Shown in pieces: positions 24,992 through 34,975 of a stretch of DNA of 64,000 nucleotides. Numbering within the stretch: the stretch's first letter is position 1; each line of letters opens with the position of its first letter. This DNA comes from an uncultured Prevotella sp. (lineage in GTDB: Bacteria; Bacteroidota; Bacteroidia; Bacteroidales; Bacteroidaceae). The stretch covers positions 1 to 64,000 of the forward strand of contig ONAR01000017.1 in NCBI GenBank assembly GCA_900315835.1, read 5' to 3'. The position numbers and the translations under genes are program-made. The notes under the pieces are model-generated. The model saw nothing but the letters and a program-made list of their open reading frames with translations, was not told where the DNA came from and searched no databases.

Positions 24992-26922
24992 GCGGTGGTT
25001 GTCGGCTCTTTCCCTTCCAACACCTGCATGAACTCGGTGCCGGTGATGGTCTCCTTCTTCAGCAGGATGGCGGCAGCCTTGTCCATCTCGGCAGCGTGGT
25101 CGGTGATAATCTTTACGGCCTTGTCATGGGCCTGCTTGATGATTTCGCTCACCTCTTTATCGATATCGCGGGCTGTGGCCTCACTGCAGGTGAGCGACGA
25201 GCGGCCACCGAGGTAGCGGTTGGTCTGCTGCTCGAGCTGCATCATGCCGTAGGTGTCGCTCATGCCGTAGGTCGTGACCATGGCGCGGGCGAGTTGCGTG
25301 GCTTTCTCAATGTCGTTGCTGGCGCCGGTGGTGCAGGTGTGGCACATCACCTCTTCGGCAGCGCGGCCACCGGTGAGCGTGGCGATGCGGTTGAGCATCT
25401 CCTGCTTGCTCAGCAGGTGTTTCTCGCCCTCATCCACCTGCATGGTGTAGCCCAGTGCGCCGCTTGTACGCGGTACGATAGTGATTTTCTGCACCGGAGC
25501 CGAGTGGGTCTGACAGGCTGCCACCATGGCATGACCAATCTCGTGGTAGGAGATGATGCGCTTCTCCTCAGGTGCAATGATGGCGCCTTTCTTTTGTTCA
25601 CCGGCAATCACCGTCTCCACGCTTTCTTCCAGGTCTTCGGTCTCCACTTCATTCTTGCCTAATCTGACGGCGCGTAGGGCAGCCTCGTTGACGATGTTGG
25701 CAATGTCGGCTCCGCTTGATCCGGCAGTAGCGCGGCCAACGGCGTCGAGGTCGATGTTGCCGTGTCTGACGTCTTTCAAATGAACCTTCAAGATAGCCTT
25801 GCGGCCTTCAAGGTCGGGCAGCTCCATGATGATACGTCTGTCGAAGCGGCCCGGGCGCAGCAGGGCTTTGTCGAGCGACTCTGGACGGTTGGTGGCGGCG
25901 AGGATGACCAGGCCCTTGGCGGCATCGAAGCCATCCATCTCGGTGAGCAACTGGTTGAGCGTCTGCTCGCGCTCATCATTGCCCATCGCCTGATCGCGGC
26001 TCTTGCCGATGGCATCAATCTCATCGATGAAGATGATGCACGGGGCCTTCTTCTGCGCTTGCTGGAACAGGTCACGCACTTTGGCGGCACCCATGCCGAC
26101 GAACATCTGTACGAACTCCGAACCAGAGATGGAGAAGAACGGTACACCAGCCTCACCGGCTACGGCGCGGGCGATGAGCGTCTTACCCGTTCCCGGAGGT
26201 CCAACGAGCAGTGCGCCCTTGGGCAACCGGGCACCTAAACGGGTGTATTTGCGTGGGTTGTGGAGGAAGTCGACAATCTCTTTCAGTGTGTCTTTCGCCT
26301 CATCCTGTCCGGCCACATCGGCGAAGGTCGTCTTGACGTCGTTCTCAGCATAAATCTTCGCACCACTCTGTCCAAGCGAGAGGAAGCCGCCACTGCCACC
26401 GGCGCCGCCTTTCATCATCCGGCGTGCACCAAACTGCCAGATTGCATAGAAGATAAGGGCGGGCAGTATCCACCAGATGACGAAGTCCATCAGTGGGGAG
26501 TTCTTCTGTGGCAGGGTCTTCGTAAACTCAATGCGGCCGTTCTTGTTGGGACTCTTAGCGTTGAGCAGTCGGTCGACGAGTTGAGGGTCGTTGACCTCTG
26601 TGGTCTTGTAGGTAACCTCTTTGGTGGTATATTTCGGTTTGGCGTTGTCCTTTTTGGGCGCGAGCATTGGTTGTGACTGCTTCACTTTGGCGTCCATCGT
26701 GTAATAGACAACGTCGTCCTTGATGAGTACTTTCTTTACCTTGCCTTTCTTCACTTCCTGAAGAAAAGTGATATAATCAGAATCTTTCACTTCCTCCTTG
26801 CCGAAGAAGGGGTAGAATAAACCGTTGAACAGCAGCAGCAGGATTATCATCCAAAATACGCTGTTCCAAGTGAACCATGACGATTGCTCAGGCCTTTGGC
26901 CTTGATTGCGCTTCTTATACAT
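24988..26922 (-). CDS. ftsH: ATP-dependent zinc metalloprotease FtsH
   Basis: 644 residues, membrane-anchored AAA+ protease that degrades misfolded and regulatory membrane proteins. Two membrane segments (about 22-42 and 146-165) flank a periplasmic part. Walker A GPPGTGKT (241-248), Walker [12 protein letters not shown], second region of homology [20 protein letters not shown], and zinc site HEIGH (460-464). The N-terminal periplasmic domain is longer than in E. coli, as usual in Bacteroidetes. The upstream region holds A/T-rich tandem repeats. Confidence 0.97.
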   Translation of the reverse strand: MYKKRNQGQRPEQSSWFTWNSVFWMIILLLLFNGLFYPFFGKEEVKDSDYITFLQEVKKGKVKKVLIKDDVVYYTMDAKVKQSQPMLAPKKDNAKPKYTTKEVTYKTTEVNDPQLVDRLLNAKSPNKNGRIEFTKTLPQKNSPLMDFVIWWILPALIFYAIWQFGARRMMKGGAGGSGGFLSLGQSGAKIYAENDVKTTFADVAGQDEAKDTLKEIVDFLHNPRKYTRLGARLPKGALLVGPPGTGKTLIARAVAGEAGVPFFSISGSEFVQMFVGMGAAKVRDLFQQAQKKAPCIIFIDEIDAIGKSRDQAMGNDEREQTLNQLLTEMDGFDAAKGLVILAATNRPESLDKALLRPGRFDRRIIMELPDLEGRKAILKVHLKDVRHGNIDLDAVGRATAGSSGADIANIVNEAALRAVRLGKNEVETEDLEESVETVIAGEQKKGAIIAPEEKRIISYHEIGHAMVAACQTHSAPVQKITIVPRTSGALGYTMQVDEGEKHLLSKQEMLNRIATLTGGRAAEEVMCHTCTTGASNDIEKATQLARAMVTTYGMSDTYGMMQLEQQTNRYLGGRSSLTCSEATARDIDKEVSEIIKQAHDKAVKIITDHAAEMDKAAAILLKKETITGTEFMQVLEGKEPTTTA

Positions 26923-26995
26923 AATGACGATGTTTATGTTCTTTATATGACGATGTTTATGTTCTTTTATATGACGATGTATATATTCTGTTTAT
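26921..26995. repeat. Tandem A/T-rich repeats upstream of ftsH
   Basis: Three imperfect copies of about 23-24 bases with core TGACGATGTTTATGTTC (core at 26925, 26948 and 26972). A partial fourth appears near 27008 as GTCGATGTTTATAT. The first copy overlaps the ftsH start codon. The rest of 26996-27226 is A/T-rich; a TAACTTTG -7-like box at 27125-27132 may serve the tRNA. Confidence 0.7.
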
Positions 26996-27226
26996 ATTCT
27001 TCTATTATTGTCGATGTTTATATGCTATCGCGTAACTAACAATCTATATGCCATAATGGTGTTGATGGATGGTTAATATATATTAATTTATCATTCCATG
27101 CGTTATTGTTCATCAATAATTCCGTAACTTTGCATCGTCTTATAGGTATAAGGGTACGGTGTGTTTATCATTAAAAGTGATGACCCTTCGGTTTCCTGGG
27201 TATTGATAAGGTTCATATGTGCTAAT

Positions 27227-27303
27227 GGTTCCGTAGCTCAGCTGGATAGAGCAACAGCCTTCTAAGCTGTGGGTCTTGGGTTCGAATCCCAACGGAATCA
27301 CCA
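27227..27303 (+). tRNA. tRNA-Arg (anticodon TCT)
   Basis: A complete cloverleaf. The acceptor GGTTCCG pairs with CGGAATC (one G-T pair), the D arm is GCTC...GAGC, and the anticodon stem ACAGC/GCTGT has loop CTTCTAA (anticodon TCT, reading AGA). The T arm is TTGGG-TTCGAAT-CCCAA, discriminator A at 27300, CCA encoded. A terminator follows directly. Confidence 0.97.
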
Positions 27304-27305
27304 TG

Positions 27306-27352
27306 AAAATCAGCAAGTTATATGATTTCTATACCTGCTGATTTTTATTTTT
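27306..27352 (+). terminator. Terminator after tRNA-Arg
   Basis: AAAATCAGC (27306-27314) pairs with GCTGATTTT (27337-27345), followed by TTTATTTTT. Confidence 0.8.
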
Positions 27353-27390
27353 AGGATAAATAAGATGAAATAATCAATCAAAGATATACA

Positions 27391-29364
27391 ATGAAAACGA
27401 TCATTTCCAAAGTCATTCTGCTTGCTTTACTTTGTTTGCTATCAGTAGATTGTGGGATGGCTAAAGACTATCATGTTGCATCTCCTAATAAAAATCTGAC
27501 ATTAACTATTGAAACAGACAAAAGGACTATTCACGTAACATCCTATTACAAGGAGAAACCACTGTTTGCTATCAACGACTTAGGTATCAGTATCAAAGGT
27601 TATGATGATAAAGACTTGAGAACTGTAGTTGCAAGCAAGCAAAGTACATCAAAACAGACGATGTTGACCGGTTCTTACGGAAGGCCTGTCTCACTGGACT
27701 CTTACTCTAAGTTAGTTCTCCGGTTGAAAGACAATTTGTTGTTAGAGTTCAGAGTATCGGACAAAGCGTGGGCTTATCGTTTTATCGGTAGAAACGATAA
27801 AGAAATTGAGGTCGAAAAAGAAAGCTTCTGTATGCAGCCACTCACTGATTTTATAGCCCATGTGCAGCAGACTGGAGGATTTGTAACGTCTTACGAGGAG
27901 AAATATCTCCATGAAGACGCTGCTGAATGGATGGCGAAGAACAAGATGGCCACAACACCAATGTTGCTGTCGTTAAGTGATGGTAGTAACATCAGTGTAT
28001 TGATGGCCGAGACCGATGTCCTTGATTATCCCCGAATGTTCTACAAGTGCGACAAGGTGGATGGAAAACTATGTGTTACGGGCGTTTTCCCAAAGGCTAC
28101 ACTGAGATGGAACGACTATGGCGACCGAGGCATGAAGATTACTCAAGAGGCTGACTACATCGCTATGACGAATGGCAATCGAACCTTTCCGTGGAGATAC
28201 TTTGTGATTGGCTCTCCCAAAGAAATAGCAGGTCAGAATGTGGCCGAACAATTAGCTGCCCCCTGTGCGCTTAAGGATGTGTCATGGGTGCACCCCGGCA
28301 AGGTAATGTGGGAATGGTGGAGTGGTAATATCCCTTACGGACCTGATGTAAAGTTCCATGCTGGATGTAATACTGACACCTATAAATATTATATAGACTT
28401 TGCTGCTAAGAATGGTATAGAATATATTCTGATGGATGAGGGTTGGGCAAAGCAGACGACTGACCCGTTTGTGCCCAACGACAACCTCAATTTGCAGGAA
28501 GTCATTAACTACGGAAAGAGCAAGGGCGTCGGCGTTTTTCTTTGGCTTACCTGGCAATGCGTGGAACACCATTTCGACTTGTTCAAAAGATTCAGAGATA
28601 TGGGAGTGGCTGGAGTTAAGATTGATTTCATGGACCATAGTGACCAATGGATGGTCAATTTCTATGAGCGGGTTGTCAAGGCTGCTGCTGACTGTCATCT
28701 GATGGTTGACATGCATGGTTCTTTCACACCGTCAGGACTGGAATATAAATATCCCAATCTACTTTCTTATGAGGGTGTGCTGGGATTGGAACAAATGGGC
28801 GGTTGCAAGCCATCTAACACCATTTTCCTGCCATTTATTCGCAATGCCGTAGGTCCCATGGACTTCACGCCGGGGGCCATGACCAACATGCAACCCGATT
28901 GTTATGCTTCGACAAGACCCAACTCGGCTTCGATGGGGACACGTTGCTTCAATATGGCTCAATACGTGGTCTTTAAGAGCAGATTGCAGATGCTTGCTGA
29001 TAATCCTGTAAATTATTACAACAATGAGGAATGCGCCCGCTACATCATGTCCGTACCAGTTGAGTGGGATGAGAGCATTGTCCTTGATGCCGAAGTGGGT
29101 AAGTACGTGGTCGTGGCACGCAGAAAAGGCAACCGATGGTTTGTAGGCGGAATGCGTGCAGGAGATGACAATCCGATGAGCTATACATTGAATTTAGGCT
29201 TCTTAACTAAGGGGCGGAGCTATAAGATGACTTTGTTCTCCGATGGTGTCAACGCTTCACGTCAAGCAATGGATTATGTAAAAGAGCAGCAGAGTGTCAG
29301 CAACGACTCTAAAATCACCCTCACCATGGTTAGAAACGGCGGATTTGTCGCCCTGATAGAGTAA
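27391..29364 (+). CDS. Glycoside hydrolase family 97 alpha-glucosidase/galactosidase
   Basis: 657 residues, signal peptide (VILLALLCLLSVDCGMA; the Cys could also be lipidated). An N-terminal beta-sandwich (about 30-290) is followed by a TIM barrel (about 300-560): VMWEWWSGN, MDEGWAKQ, VGVFLWLTWQC, VKIDFMDHSDQ, MVDMHGSFTPSG and YEGVLGLEQ, then a C-terminal beta domain. GH97 enzymes remove alpha-linked Glc or Gal in the periplasm. I cannot decide inverting versus retaining. The gene is clearly more A/T-rich than neighbours and sits directly after a tRNA gene, with an AraC remnant downstream; acquisition by transfer is possible. Confidence 0.92.
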   Translation: MKTIISKVILLALLCLLSVDCGMAKDYHVASPNKNLTLTIETDKRTIHVTSYYKEKPLFAINDLGISIKGYDDKDLRTVVASKQSTSKQTMLTGSYGRPVSLDSYSKLVLRLKDNLLLEFRVSDKAWAYRFIGRNDKEIEVEKESFCMQPLTDFIAHVQQTGGFVTSYEEKYLHEDAAEWMAKNKMATTPMLLSLSDGSNISVLMAETDVLDYPRMFYKCDKVDGKLCVTGVFPKATLRWNDYGDRGMKITQEADYIAMTNGNRTFPWRYFVIGSPKEIAGQNVAEQLAAPCALKDVSWVHPGKVMWEWWSGNIPYGPDVKFHAGCNTDTYKYYIDFAAKNGIEYILMDEGWAKQTTDPFVPNDNLNLQEVINYGKSKGVGVFLWLTWQCVEHHFDLFKRFRDMGVAGVKIDFMDHSDQWMVNFYERVVKAAADCHLMVDMHGSFTPSGLEYKYPNLLSYEGVLGLEQMGGCKPSNTIFLPFIRNAVGPMDFTPGAMTNMQPDCYASTRPNSASMGTRCFNMAQYVVFKSRLQMLADNPVNYYNNEECARYIMSVPVEWDESIVLDAEVGKYVVVARRKGNRWFVGGMRAGDDNPMSYTLNLGFLTKGRSYKMTLFSDGVNASRQAMDYVKEQQSVSNDSKITLTMVRNGGFVALIE

Positions 29365-29384
29365 GGGGCTGTCTCAGAAGATTA

Positions 29385-29423
29385 GGCTCATGTTTTCACT
29401 TGGTGATAACATGTGCCTTTTTT
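29385..29423 (+). terminator. Terminator after the GH97 gene
   Basis: GGCTCATGTT (29385-29394) and AACATGTGCC (29408-29417) pair with one mismatch, followed by six T. The preceding bases read GGGGCTGTCTCAG, reminiscent of some IS terminal repeats. Confidence 0.8.
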
Positions 29424-29428
29424 GCCTC

Positions 29429-29575
29429 TCAGTCTGTTTCCAACATATCCTTTGTCTTGCTGAGTAATCGGTCGCGATACTGTTTTGGAGTACAATTGTA
29501 TTTGGCAAAGAACAGTTTGTAGAATGTTCCTCGGTTTGCAAAACCTGATTTGTAGCAAATCTCCTCCACTGACAT
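29429..29575 (-). pseudogene. AraC-family regulator remnant (second HTH only)
   Basis: A 48-codon ORF starting MSVEEICYKSG and ending with TGA at 29429-29431. The segment FANRGTFYKLFFAKY followed by TPKQYR is the conserved end of an AraC-type HTH domain, as found in AraC regulators and in hybrid two-component regulators. The upstream sequence (29576-29740) has no continuing homology on this strand, so the gene has lost its N-terminal part. A TACCTTTG box lies on the minus strand at 29598-29605, probably by chance. It may once have regulated the adjacent GH97 gene. Confidence 0.65.
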
Positions 29576-29740
29576 CTAATATATTATATAGCTAACGCAA
29601 AGGTACGACGGCAGAAGTCTATTGACGGTTAGCAGCCTGTTTTATGGTTGTGCTTTCATCATCAGTTTTCCAGCATCTTTGTAAGGCATAATAAATAGTT
29701 GGTTGTCGGATGTCACCTAATACATCAAAACGTTAGAAAT

Positions 29741-29807
29741 GAGAAGGGCTTTATCCATTAATCAGAGTTGTTATCCAACGCCCGAAAAATGTAATAAAGC
29801 CCGATTA
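29741..29807 (-). terminator. Possible terminator after thrC
   Basis: GGGCTTTAT (29746-29754) pairs with ATAAAGCCC (29794-29802), with GAGAA/TTCTC outside. The loop is long and the trailing T content is weak, so this is tentative. Confidence 0.4.
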
Positions 29808-29831
29808 TTTCTCACTCTTAACTTTCAATGG

Positions 29832-31175
29832 TTATTGCGCCATGAGATAGGCCTTGAACTGGTCGAAGTCGTTGGGCATGGCCACGCTCTGCTTCTTGCC
29901 ACGCATGAAGGCGGCGAGGCGGTCGGGAATGGCGATATTGGAGCCGAGAATGCTGTCGACCTTTTCCTTGAACTTGGCGGGGTGAGCGGTCTCGAGGAAT
30001 ACGCCGATGCGGTCGTTGGGCAACTGCTCTTTCAAGGCCTGATAACCGCAGGCGCCGTGAGGATCAAGCACGTAGCCGGTTGATTCATAACAGGCCTTCA
30101 TTGTCTGGCGGATGCGGTCGTCGGGGTAGGTGGCGCCACTGATGTCCTTGCGGATGGCCTCCCAACTGTTGCCGTAGAGGTCGAGGATGCGGGCAAAGTT
30201 GCTCGGAGCGCCCACATCCATGGCGTTAGCCAGCGTTTGTTTGCTGGCCATGGGGTGATACTCGCCCGTCTGCAAGTAGTTGAAGAACACGTCGTTGGCA
30301 TTGTTGGCGGCAATGAAATGGCTGACGGGCAGTCCCATGTGGGCGCCGAACAGTCCCGCAGTAATATTGCCGAAGTTGCCGCTTGGTACGCAGACTACGA
30401 GGTTGGAGCGGATGGGGTCGCTGTCGTCGATGGTGAGGACGCCCATGCGCTTCAGTTGGGCATAAGCGTTGAAATAGTAGAACGCCTGCGGCAGAAAGCG
30501 CGCCACGTTAATTGAGTTGGCCGAGGTGAGCACCATGTGCTCGTTGAGGGCCTTGTCCATGAAGGCATTCTTGACAAGTGCCTGACAGTCGTCGAACACG
30601 CCGTCCACCTCCAGTGCGGTGATGTTTTGGCCGAGCGTGGTGAACTGGCTCTCCTGTATGCGGCTCACCTTACCCTTGGGGTAAAGCACGTAGACGTGGA
30701 TGCCGTCAACGCCGAGGAAGCCATTGGCTACGGCTGAACCGGTGTCGCCGCTCGTGGCTACGAGGACGTTCACCAGCCGGTGGTCGCCCGTCTTCTCCTG
30801 ATCCTTGCGGATGAAGTATTGCAGCAGACGCGCCATGAAACGGGCGCCGACATCCTTGAAGGCCAGTGTCGGACCGTGGAAAAGCTCAAGGGCGTAGATG
30901 TTGTTCTCGACCTTGACGACGGGCGTGTCGAATGACAGGGTGTCATAGACGATGCGCTTGAGGGCGTCGGGCTCGACATCGTCGCCGAAGAAAGCCTTGG
31001 CCACCTCGAGCGACAACTCCTGAAACGATAGCTCATCGATATGCTCGAAAAACTCGCGGGGCAGCCGCTTGATTTGTTCGGGCATGTAAAGACCTCGGTC
31101 GGGGGCCAGTCCACGTTCAACGGCCACACGCAGCGAGGCCTCGGGTGCATTATGATTGGTGCTGTAGTATTTCAT
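29832..31175 (-). CDS. thrC: Threonine synthase
   Basis: 447 residues, PLP-dependent, converts O-phosphohomoserine to threonine. N-terminal MKYYSTNHNAPEASLRVAVERGLAPDRGLYMPE, the PLP lysine in HGPTLAFKDVGARFMARLL, and the phosphate-binding VATSGDTGSAVA. It starts 8 bases after the apgM-like gene, making it last in the thr operon. Confidence 0.96.
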   Translation of the reverse strand: MKYYSTNHNAPEASLRVAVERGLAPDRGLYMPEQIKRLPREFFEHIDELSFQELSLEVAKAFFGDDVEPDALKRIVYDTLSFDTPVVKVENNIYALELFHGPTLAFKDVGARFMARLLQYFIRKDQEKTGDHRLVNVLVATSGDTGSAVANGFLGVDGIHVYVLYPKGKVSRIQESQFTTLGQNITALEVDGVFDDCQALVKNAFMDKALNEHMVLTSANSINVARFLPQAFYYFNAYAQLKRMGVLTIDDSDPIRSNLVVCVPSGNFGNITAGLFGAHMGLPVSHFIAANNANDVFFNYLQTGEYHPMASKQTLANAMDVGAPSNFARILDLYGNSWEAIRKDISGATYPDDRIRQTMKACYESTGYVLDPHGACGYQALKEQLPNDRIGVFLETAHPAKFKEKVDSILGSNIAIPDRLAAFMRGKKQSVAMPNDFDQFKAYLMAQ

Positions 31176-31183
31176 TTTGTTGG

Positions 31184-32461
31184 TTATTCGATATTGATAA
31201 ACATGTCCATAAACTCAGTAAGGTGCAGCATGCCGTAGGCGCCGCTGACGCATGACACCTCGTCGTACACCTGAACGTCGTCGGGTTCGATGCCGCGATG
31301 CCAGACGAGGAACGGCACTGGTTCCTTGACGTGGGTACGCACCTCCACAGGCGTCGGGTGGTCGGGCATGACGGCGATGGCCACCGGCTCATCCCAGCGC
31401 TTCACCTCGTTGTAGATAGGCTCCACTACGCGGTGGTCGAGGTTCTCGATGGTCTGCAGCTTCAGGGCGAGATTGCCGTCGTGGCCAGCCTCGTCGCTGG
31501 CTTCGAAATGCACGAAGACAAAGTCCTGATTATAGAGTGCGTCAAGGGCTGCGGCCACCTTCCCCTCATAGTTGGTGTTGGCGAGGCCCGTTGCGCGCGG
31601 CACTTTGATGACGTTGAGACCGGCATACTGACCGATACCCCTGATGAGGTCGACGGCCGAGATACAACTGCCCGACTTTATTTGCGGGTATTTCTCCATC
31701 AATGTTTTCATCGACGGACGGTAGCCACCGCCCCAAGGCCAGATGAGGTTGGCCGTGCGCTCGCCTTTCTCTGTTCGTTCGCGGTTGTACGGCTGTTGCT
31801 CCAACACTTCCTGACTGCGGCGGATGAGGTCGTTGAGCAGGTCGGCAGTCTCCTGCGCCGTCATACGCTCCTCACCGGTTGGTTTGCCGTCGAAGCCGAT
31901 GACCGGTTCGCGCCGGTTCTCCCAACCTTTCTCGGGTTTCACCAGCAGCGGTTGCCATTCCTCATCGGGGTGGTCGTGGGGCGGCGCGCATTCGATGTGC
32001 TTGCTGGCGTATTTCACGATGAGCAGATGACGGTATTGTATGCCGGTGATGAACTTCACGCGGTCGTTGCCCAGCGCGTTGTTGAGGGCGTCGATGAGCG
32101 GCCGGGCATTGTCGGTGGTGAGGTTGCCGCCGTTGTGGGTGACGATGCGGCCGTTGGCCACGTTGATGATGTTGCAACGCAGAGCCAGGTCCTCGGGCGC
32201 CATGTGGTAGCCGATTGAGGCGGCCTCGAGCGGTCCGCGCCCCTCATACACTTTATTTTGGTCGTAGCCGAGAATGGTGCTGTTGGCTACTTCTGACCCC
32301 GGAAGGAAACCGTCGGGAATGGTCATCAGCCGGCCGGTGCGCCCCCTTCGGGCAAGCATGTCCATGTATGGGGTGTCGGCGTATTGCAGCAGCGTCTTGC
32401 CGCCAAGCCGGGCGACAGCATGGTCGGCCATGCCATCGCCTAATATGATGATGTGTTTCAT
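31184..32461 (-). CDS. ApgM-type phosphoglycerate mutase-like protein, predicted homoserine kinase
   Basis: 425 residues, archaeal-type cofactor-independent phosphoglycerate mutase family (alkaline phosphatase superfamily): ILGDGMADHAV at the N-terminus, GSEVANSTILGYD with the phosphorylatable Ser, HFEASDEAGHDG and VMPDHPTP as metal-binding parts. It is placed exactly between thrA and thrC (12 and 8 bases), where homoserine kinase is needed, and no GHMP-type thrB is in the window. A kinase role for such thr-operon ApgM proteins has been proposed from gene context. I infer the same here; ordinary mutase activity is the alternative. Confidence 0.82.
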   Translation of the reverse strand: MKHIIILGDGMADHAVARLGGKTLLQYADTPYMDMLARRGRTGRLMTIPDGFLPGSEVANSTILGYDQNKVYEGRGPLEAASIGYHMAPEDLALRCNIINVANGRIVTHNGGNLTTDNARPLIDALNNALGNDRVKFITGIQYRHLLIVKYASKHIECAPPHDHPDEEWQPLLVKPEKGWENRREPVIGFDGKPTGEERMTAQETADLLNDLIRRSQEVLEQQPYNRERTEKGERTANLIWPWGGGYRPSMKTLMEKYPQIKSGSCISAVDLIRGIGQYAGLNVIKVPRATGLANTNYEGKVAAALDALYNQDFVFVHFEASDEAGHDGNLALKLQTIENLDHRVVEPIYNEVKRWDEPVAIAVMPDHPTPVEVRTHVKEPVPFLVWHRGIEPDDVQVYDEVSCVSGAYGMLHLTEFMDMFINIE

Positions 32462-32473
32462 GATGATTCTGAT

Positions 32474-34909
32474 TTAAACGTTGGCTATGCTGATGATGTT
32501 GGCGAACACGCCGGCAGCCGTTACGCTGGCACCGGCGCCGTAGCCCTGGATGAGCATTGGGTATTCCTTATAACGCTCGGTGGTGAGCAGGATGATGTTG
32601 TTGCTGCCCTTAAGGTTATAGAAAGGATGATCCTTGCCCACTTCCTTCAAGGCTACGCTTGTGTGGCCGTGGTCCATCGTTGCCACGAAGCTCCAGTGCT
32701 TGTCCTCAGCCTCCAACCGGCGACGACGCTGTTCGAAGTCATCGTCGAGCTCGGGCAGATGAGCCCAGAAATCATCGAGTGAGCCTTCAAAATATTTGTC
32801 GGGAATGAAGAGATGTTTCTCCACATCGGCTTGTTCGGCGCGATAGCCGGCCTCACGGGTGAGGATGACGAGCTTGCGGATCACATCGGTGCCGCTGAGG
32901 TCGATGCGTGGGTCGGGTTCAGAGAAGCCGTTCTCCTTGGCCAGACGGACAGCCTTGGATAATGGGCAGTCGGCCGACAAAGTGTTGAAGATGAAGTTGA
33001 TGGTGCCGCTCAATACGGCCTCAATCTTCAGAATGCGGTCGCCGGAGTTGCGCAGGTCGTTGATAGTGCCGATGATGGGCAGACCTGCACCCACGTTGGT
33101 CTCGAAGAGGAACTTGATGCCACGTCGCAGCGCCGTCTCCTTCAGCTTGATATAACTCTCGTAGCTTGAGCTGGCCGCAATCTTATTGGCCGCCACGATG
33201 CTGATGTTATGGTCAAGGAAGGTCTGGTAGAGGGCAGCGATGTCCTTCGATGCCGTACAGTCGACAAACACGCAGTTGAAGATGTTCATCTTCAGAATGT
33301 TGTCGCACAGCCGCTGCGGGTCGCTGGGCTCCGACTGCTTGAGCAGTTCACGGTAGTTGTCGAGGTCGATGCCGTCGCGGGAGTAGATGGCGTTGTGCGA
33401 GCTGGCCACGCCGACGACGGTGAGCTTAAGGCGTGAATGCTCCTTGAGTTGTTCGTATTGCGAGCGAATCTGTTCGATAAGTTTGCCGCCCACGGTGCCG
33501 ACACCGCAGATGAAGAGGTTAAGCACCTTGTATTCCGAGAGGAAGAAGGAATCGTGGAGCACGTTCATCGTCTTGCGCAGGCTCTCCGACTTCACCACAA
33601 ACGAGATGTTGGTCTCAGAGGCGCCCTGTGCGCAGGCAATGACCGAGATACCGCTTCGTCCGAGGGTACCAAACAGTTTACCGGCGATACCAGCGGTGTG
33701 TTTCATGTTCTCACCCACGATAGCCACGGTGGCGAGGTTGCTTTCGACGTGCATGGGGAACATGGCGCCGTCTTCAATCTCTGCGGCAAATTCGGCGTTG
33801 AGCACGTTGACCGCCTTCTGTGCGTCGGCATCACGCACGCCGATAGAGGTGGAGTTCTCTGATGAGGCCTGCGACACCATGAACACGCTGATGCCGTTGT
33901 TGGCCAGTGCGGTGAAGATACGCCGGTTGACACCGATGACGCCCACCATGGCAAGACCCGAGACGTTGATGAGCGATGTGTTCTTGATGCTCGAGATACC
34001 TTTGATGGGCTTGTGGTCGTTTTGTATCTTGTCTTTGATGATGGTACCGGGTGCCTCAGGGTTGAAGGTATTCTTGATGCGTATGGGAATATTCTTGATG
34101 CGGACGGGGTAAATGGTCGGTGGGTAGACTACCTTTGCACCGAAGTTGCACAGCTCCATAGCTTCGACGTAGCTGAGTTCATCGATGGTGTAAGCGGTCT
34201 TGATGACGCGTGGATCGGCGGTCATGAAACCATCGACATCGGTCCAGATCTCCAGAATCTCAGCGTCGAGGTCGGCGGCAATAATGGCTGCGGTGTAGTC
34301 GGATCCGCCGCGCCCGAGGTTGGTGGTCTCGCCGGTATCCTTATCCGATGAGATAAAGCCGGGAACGAGTGTGATGCGTGGCAACTCGCTGAACGCCTGC
34401 TTGACCAACTGGCTGGTCAGCTCACTGTCGAGGGCATTCTTGCCGTTGAAGACCGTCGTCTTGATGAAGTTGCGTGAGTCCATCCATTTCGAACCTTTCA
34501 CCAGTGTGGCTACGATGTTCGAACTCAACCGTTCGCCGTAGCTGACAATGGTGTCGAGCGTCTTCTGACTGAGGTCATGGATGAGGTAAACGCCGTAATA
34601 GATGGAGTGAAGCTGTTCGAGCAGGGCGTCCACCTTATTAAATAGCTGTTCACGGTCGTTGGTGTCGGTGATGATGGTATCGATCATCTTGTGATGACGG
34701 TCGACCATTGCCTCGAACGAACGTTTCCATTCTTCGTTACCGTCTTTGGCCAATTGTGAGGTGGAGATGAGCTGGTCGGTGATGCCGCCTAAAGCGCTGA
34801 CGACAACAACAATGGGTTGACTGCGCGCTTCTTTCTCTACGATGCGTTTAACACTCAGAATGCTTTTCACGGAACCTACCGATGTTCCGCCGAATTTTAA
34901 TACTTTCAT
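32474..34909 (-). CDS. thrA: Bifunctional aspartokinase/homoserine dehydrogenase
   Basis: 811 residues. The aspartokinase N-terminal half begins MKVLKFGGTSVGSVKSI and includes GRGGSDYTAAIIAADL. Two ACT domains follow (about 320-460, VGVIGVNRRIF and VAIVGENMKHTAGIAGKLF), then homoserine dehydrogenase (FICGVGTVGGKLIEQI NAD-binding; GLPIIGTINDLRNSGD). It catalyses the first and third steps of aspartate-to-threonine synthesis. I chose ATG 34909 as it matches the family N-terminus; the upstream frame start would put the -7 box inside the gene. No obvious threonine-rich leader peptide was seen. Confidence 0.96.
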   Translation of the reverse strand: MKVLKFGGTSVGSVKSILSVKRIVEKEARSQPIVVVVSALGGITDQLISTSQLAKDGNEEWKRSFEAMVDRHHKMIDTIITDTNDREQLFNKVDALLEQLHSIYYGVYLIHDLSQKTLDTIVSYGERLSSNIVATLVKGSKWMDSRNFIKTTVFNGKNALDSELTSQLVKQAFSELPRITLVPGFISSDKDTGETTNLGRGGSDYTAAIIAADLDAEILEIWTDVDGFMTADPRVIKTAYTIDELSYVEAMELCNFGAKVVYPPTIYPVRIKNIPIRIKNTFNPEAPGTIIKDKIQNDHKPIKGISSIKNTSLINVSGLAMVGVIGVNRRIFTALANNGISVFMVSQASSENSTSIGVRDADAQKAVNVLNAEFAAEIEDGAMFPMHVESNLATVAIVGENMKHTAGIAGKLFGTLGRSGISVIACAQGASETNISFVVKSESLRKTMNVLHDSFFLSEYKVLNLFICGVGTVGGKLIEQIRSQYEQLKEHSRLKLTVVGVASSHNAIYSRDGIDLDNYRELLKQSEPSDPQRLCDNILKMNIFNCVFVDCTASKDIAALYQTFLDHNISIVAANKIAASSSYESYIKLKETALRRGIKFLFETNVGAGLPIIGTINDLRNSGDRILKIEAVLSGTINFIFNTLSADCPLSKAVRLAKENGFSEPDPRIDLSGTDVIRKLVILTREAGYRAEQADVEKHLFIPDKYFEGSLDDFWAHLPELDDDFEQRRRRLEAEDKHWSFVATMDHGHTSVALKEVGKDHPFYNLKGSNNIILLTTERYKEYPMLIQGYGAGASVTAAGVFANIISIANV

Positions 34910-34975
34910 TGTGATAATGATTTTGTTGATGCACGGCCATCCCTTTAACAAGCGGGCTATGACCGTCCTTAGTTG

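Noticed and set aside
29365-29830. att site duplicating the tRNA-Arg 3' end
   Set aside because: I looked for a second copy of the tRNA 3' end (TTCGAATCCCAACGG) downstream of GH97 and found none, so an island integrated by tRNA-site recombination is not proven.
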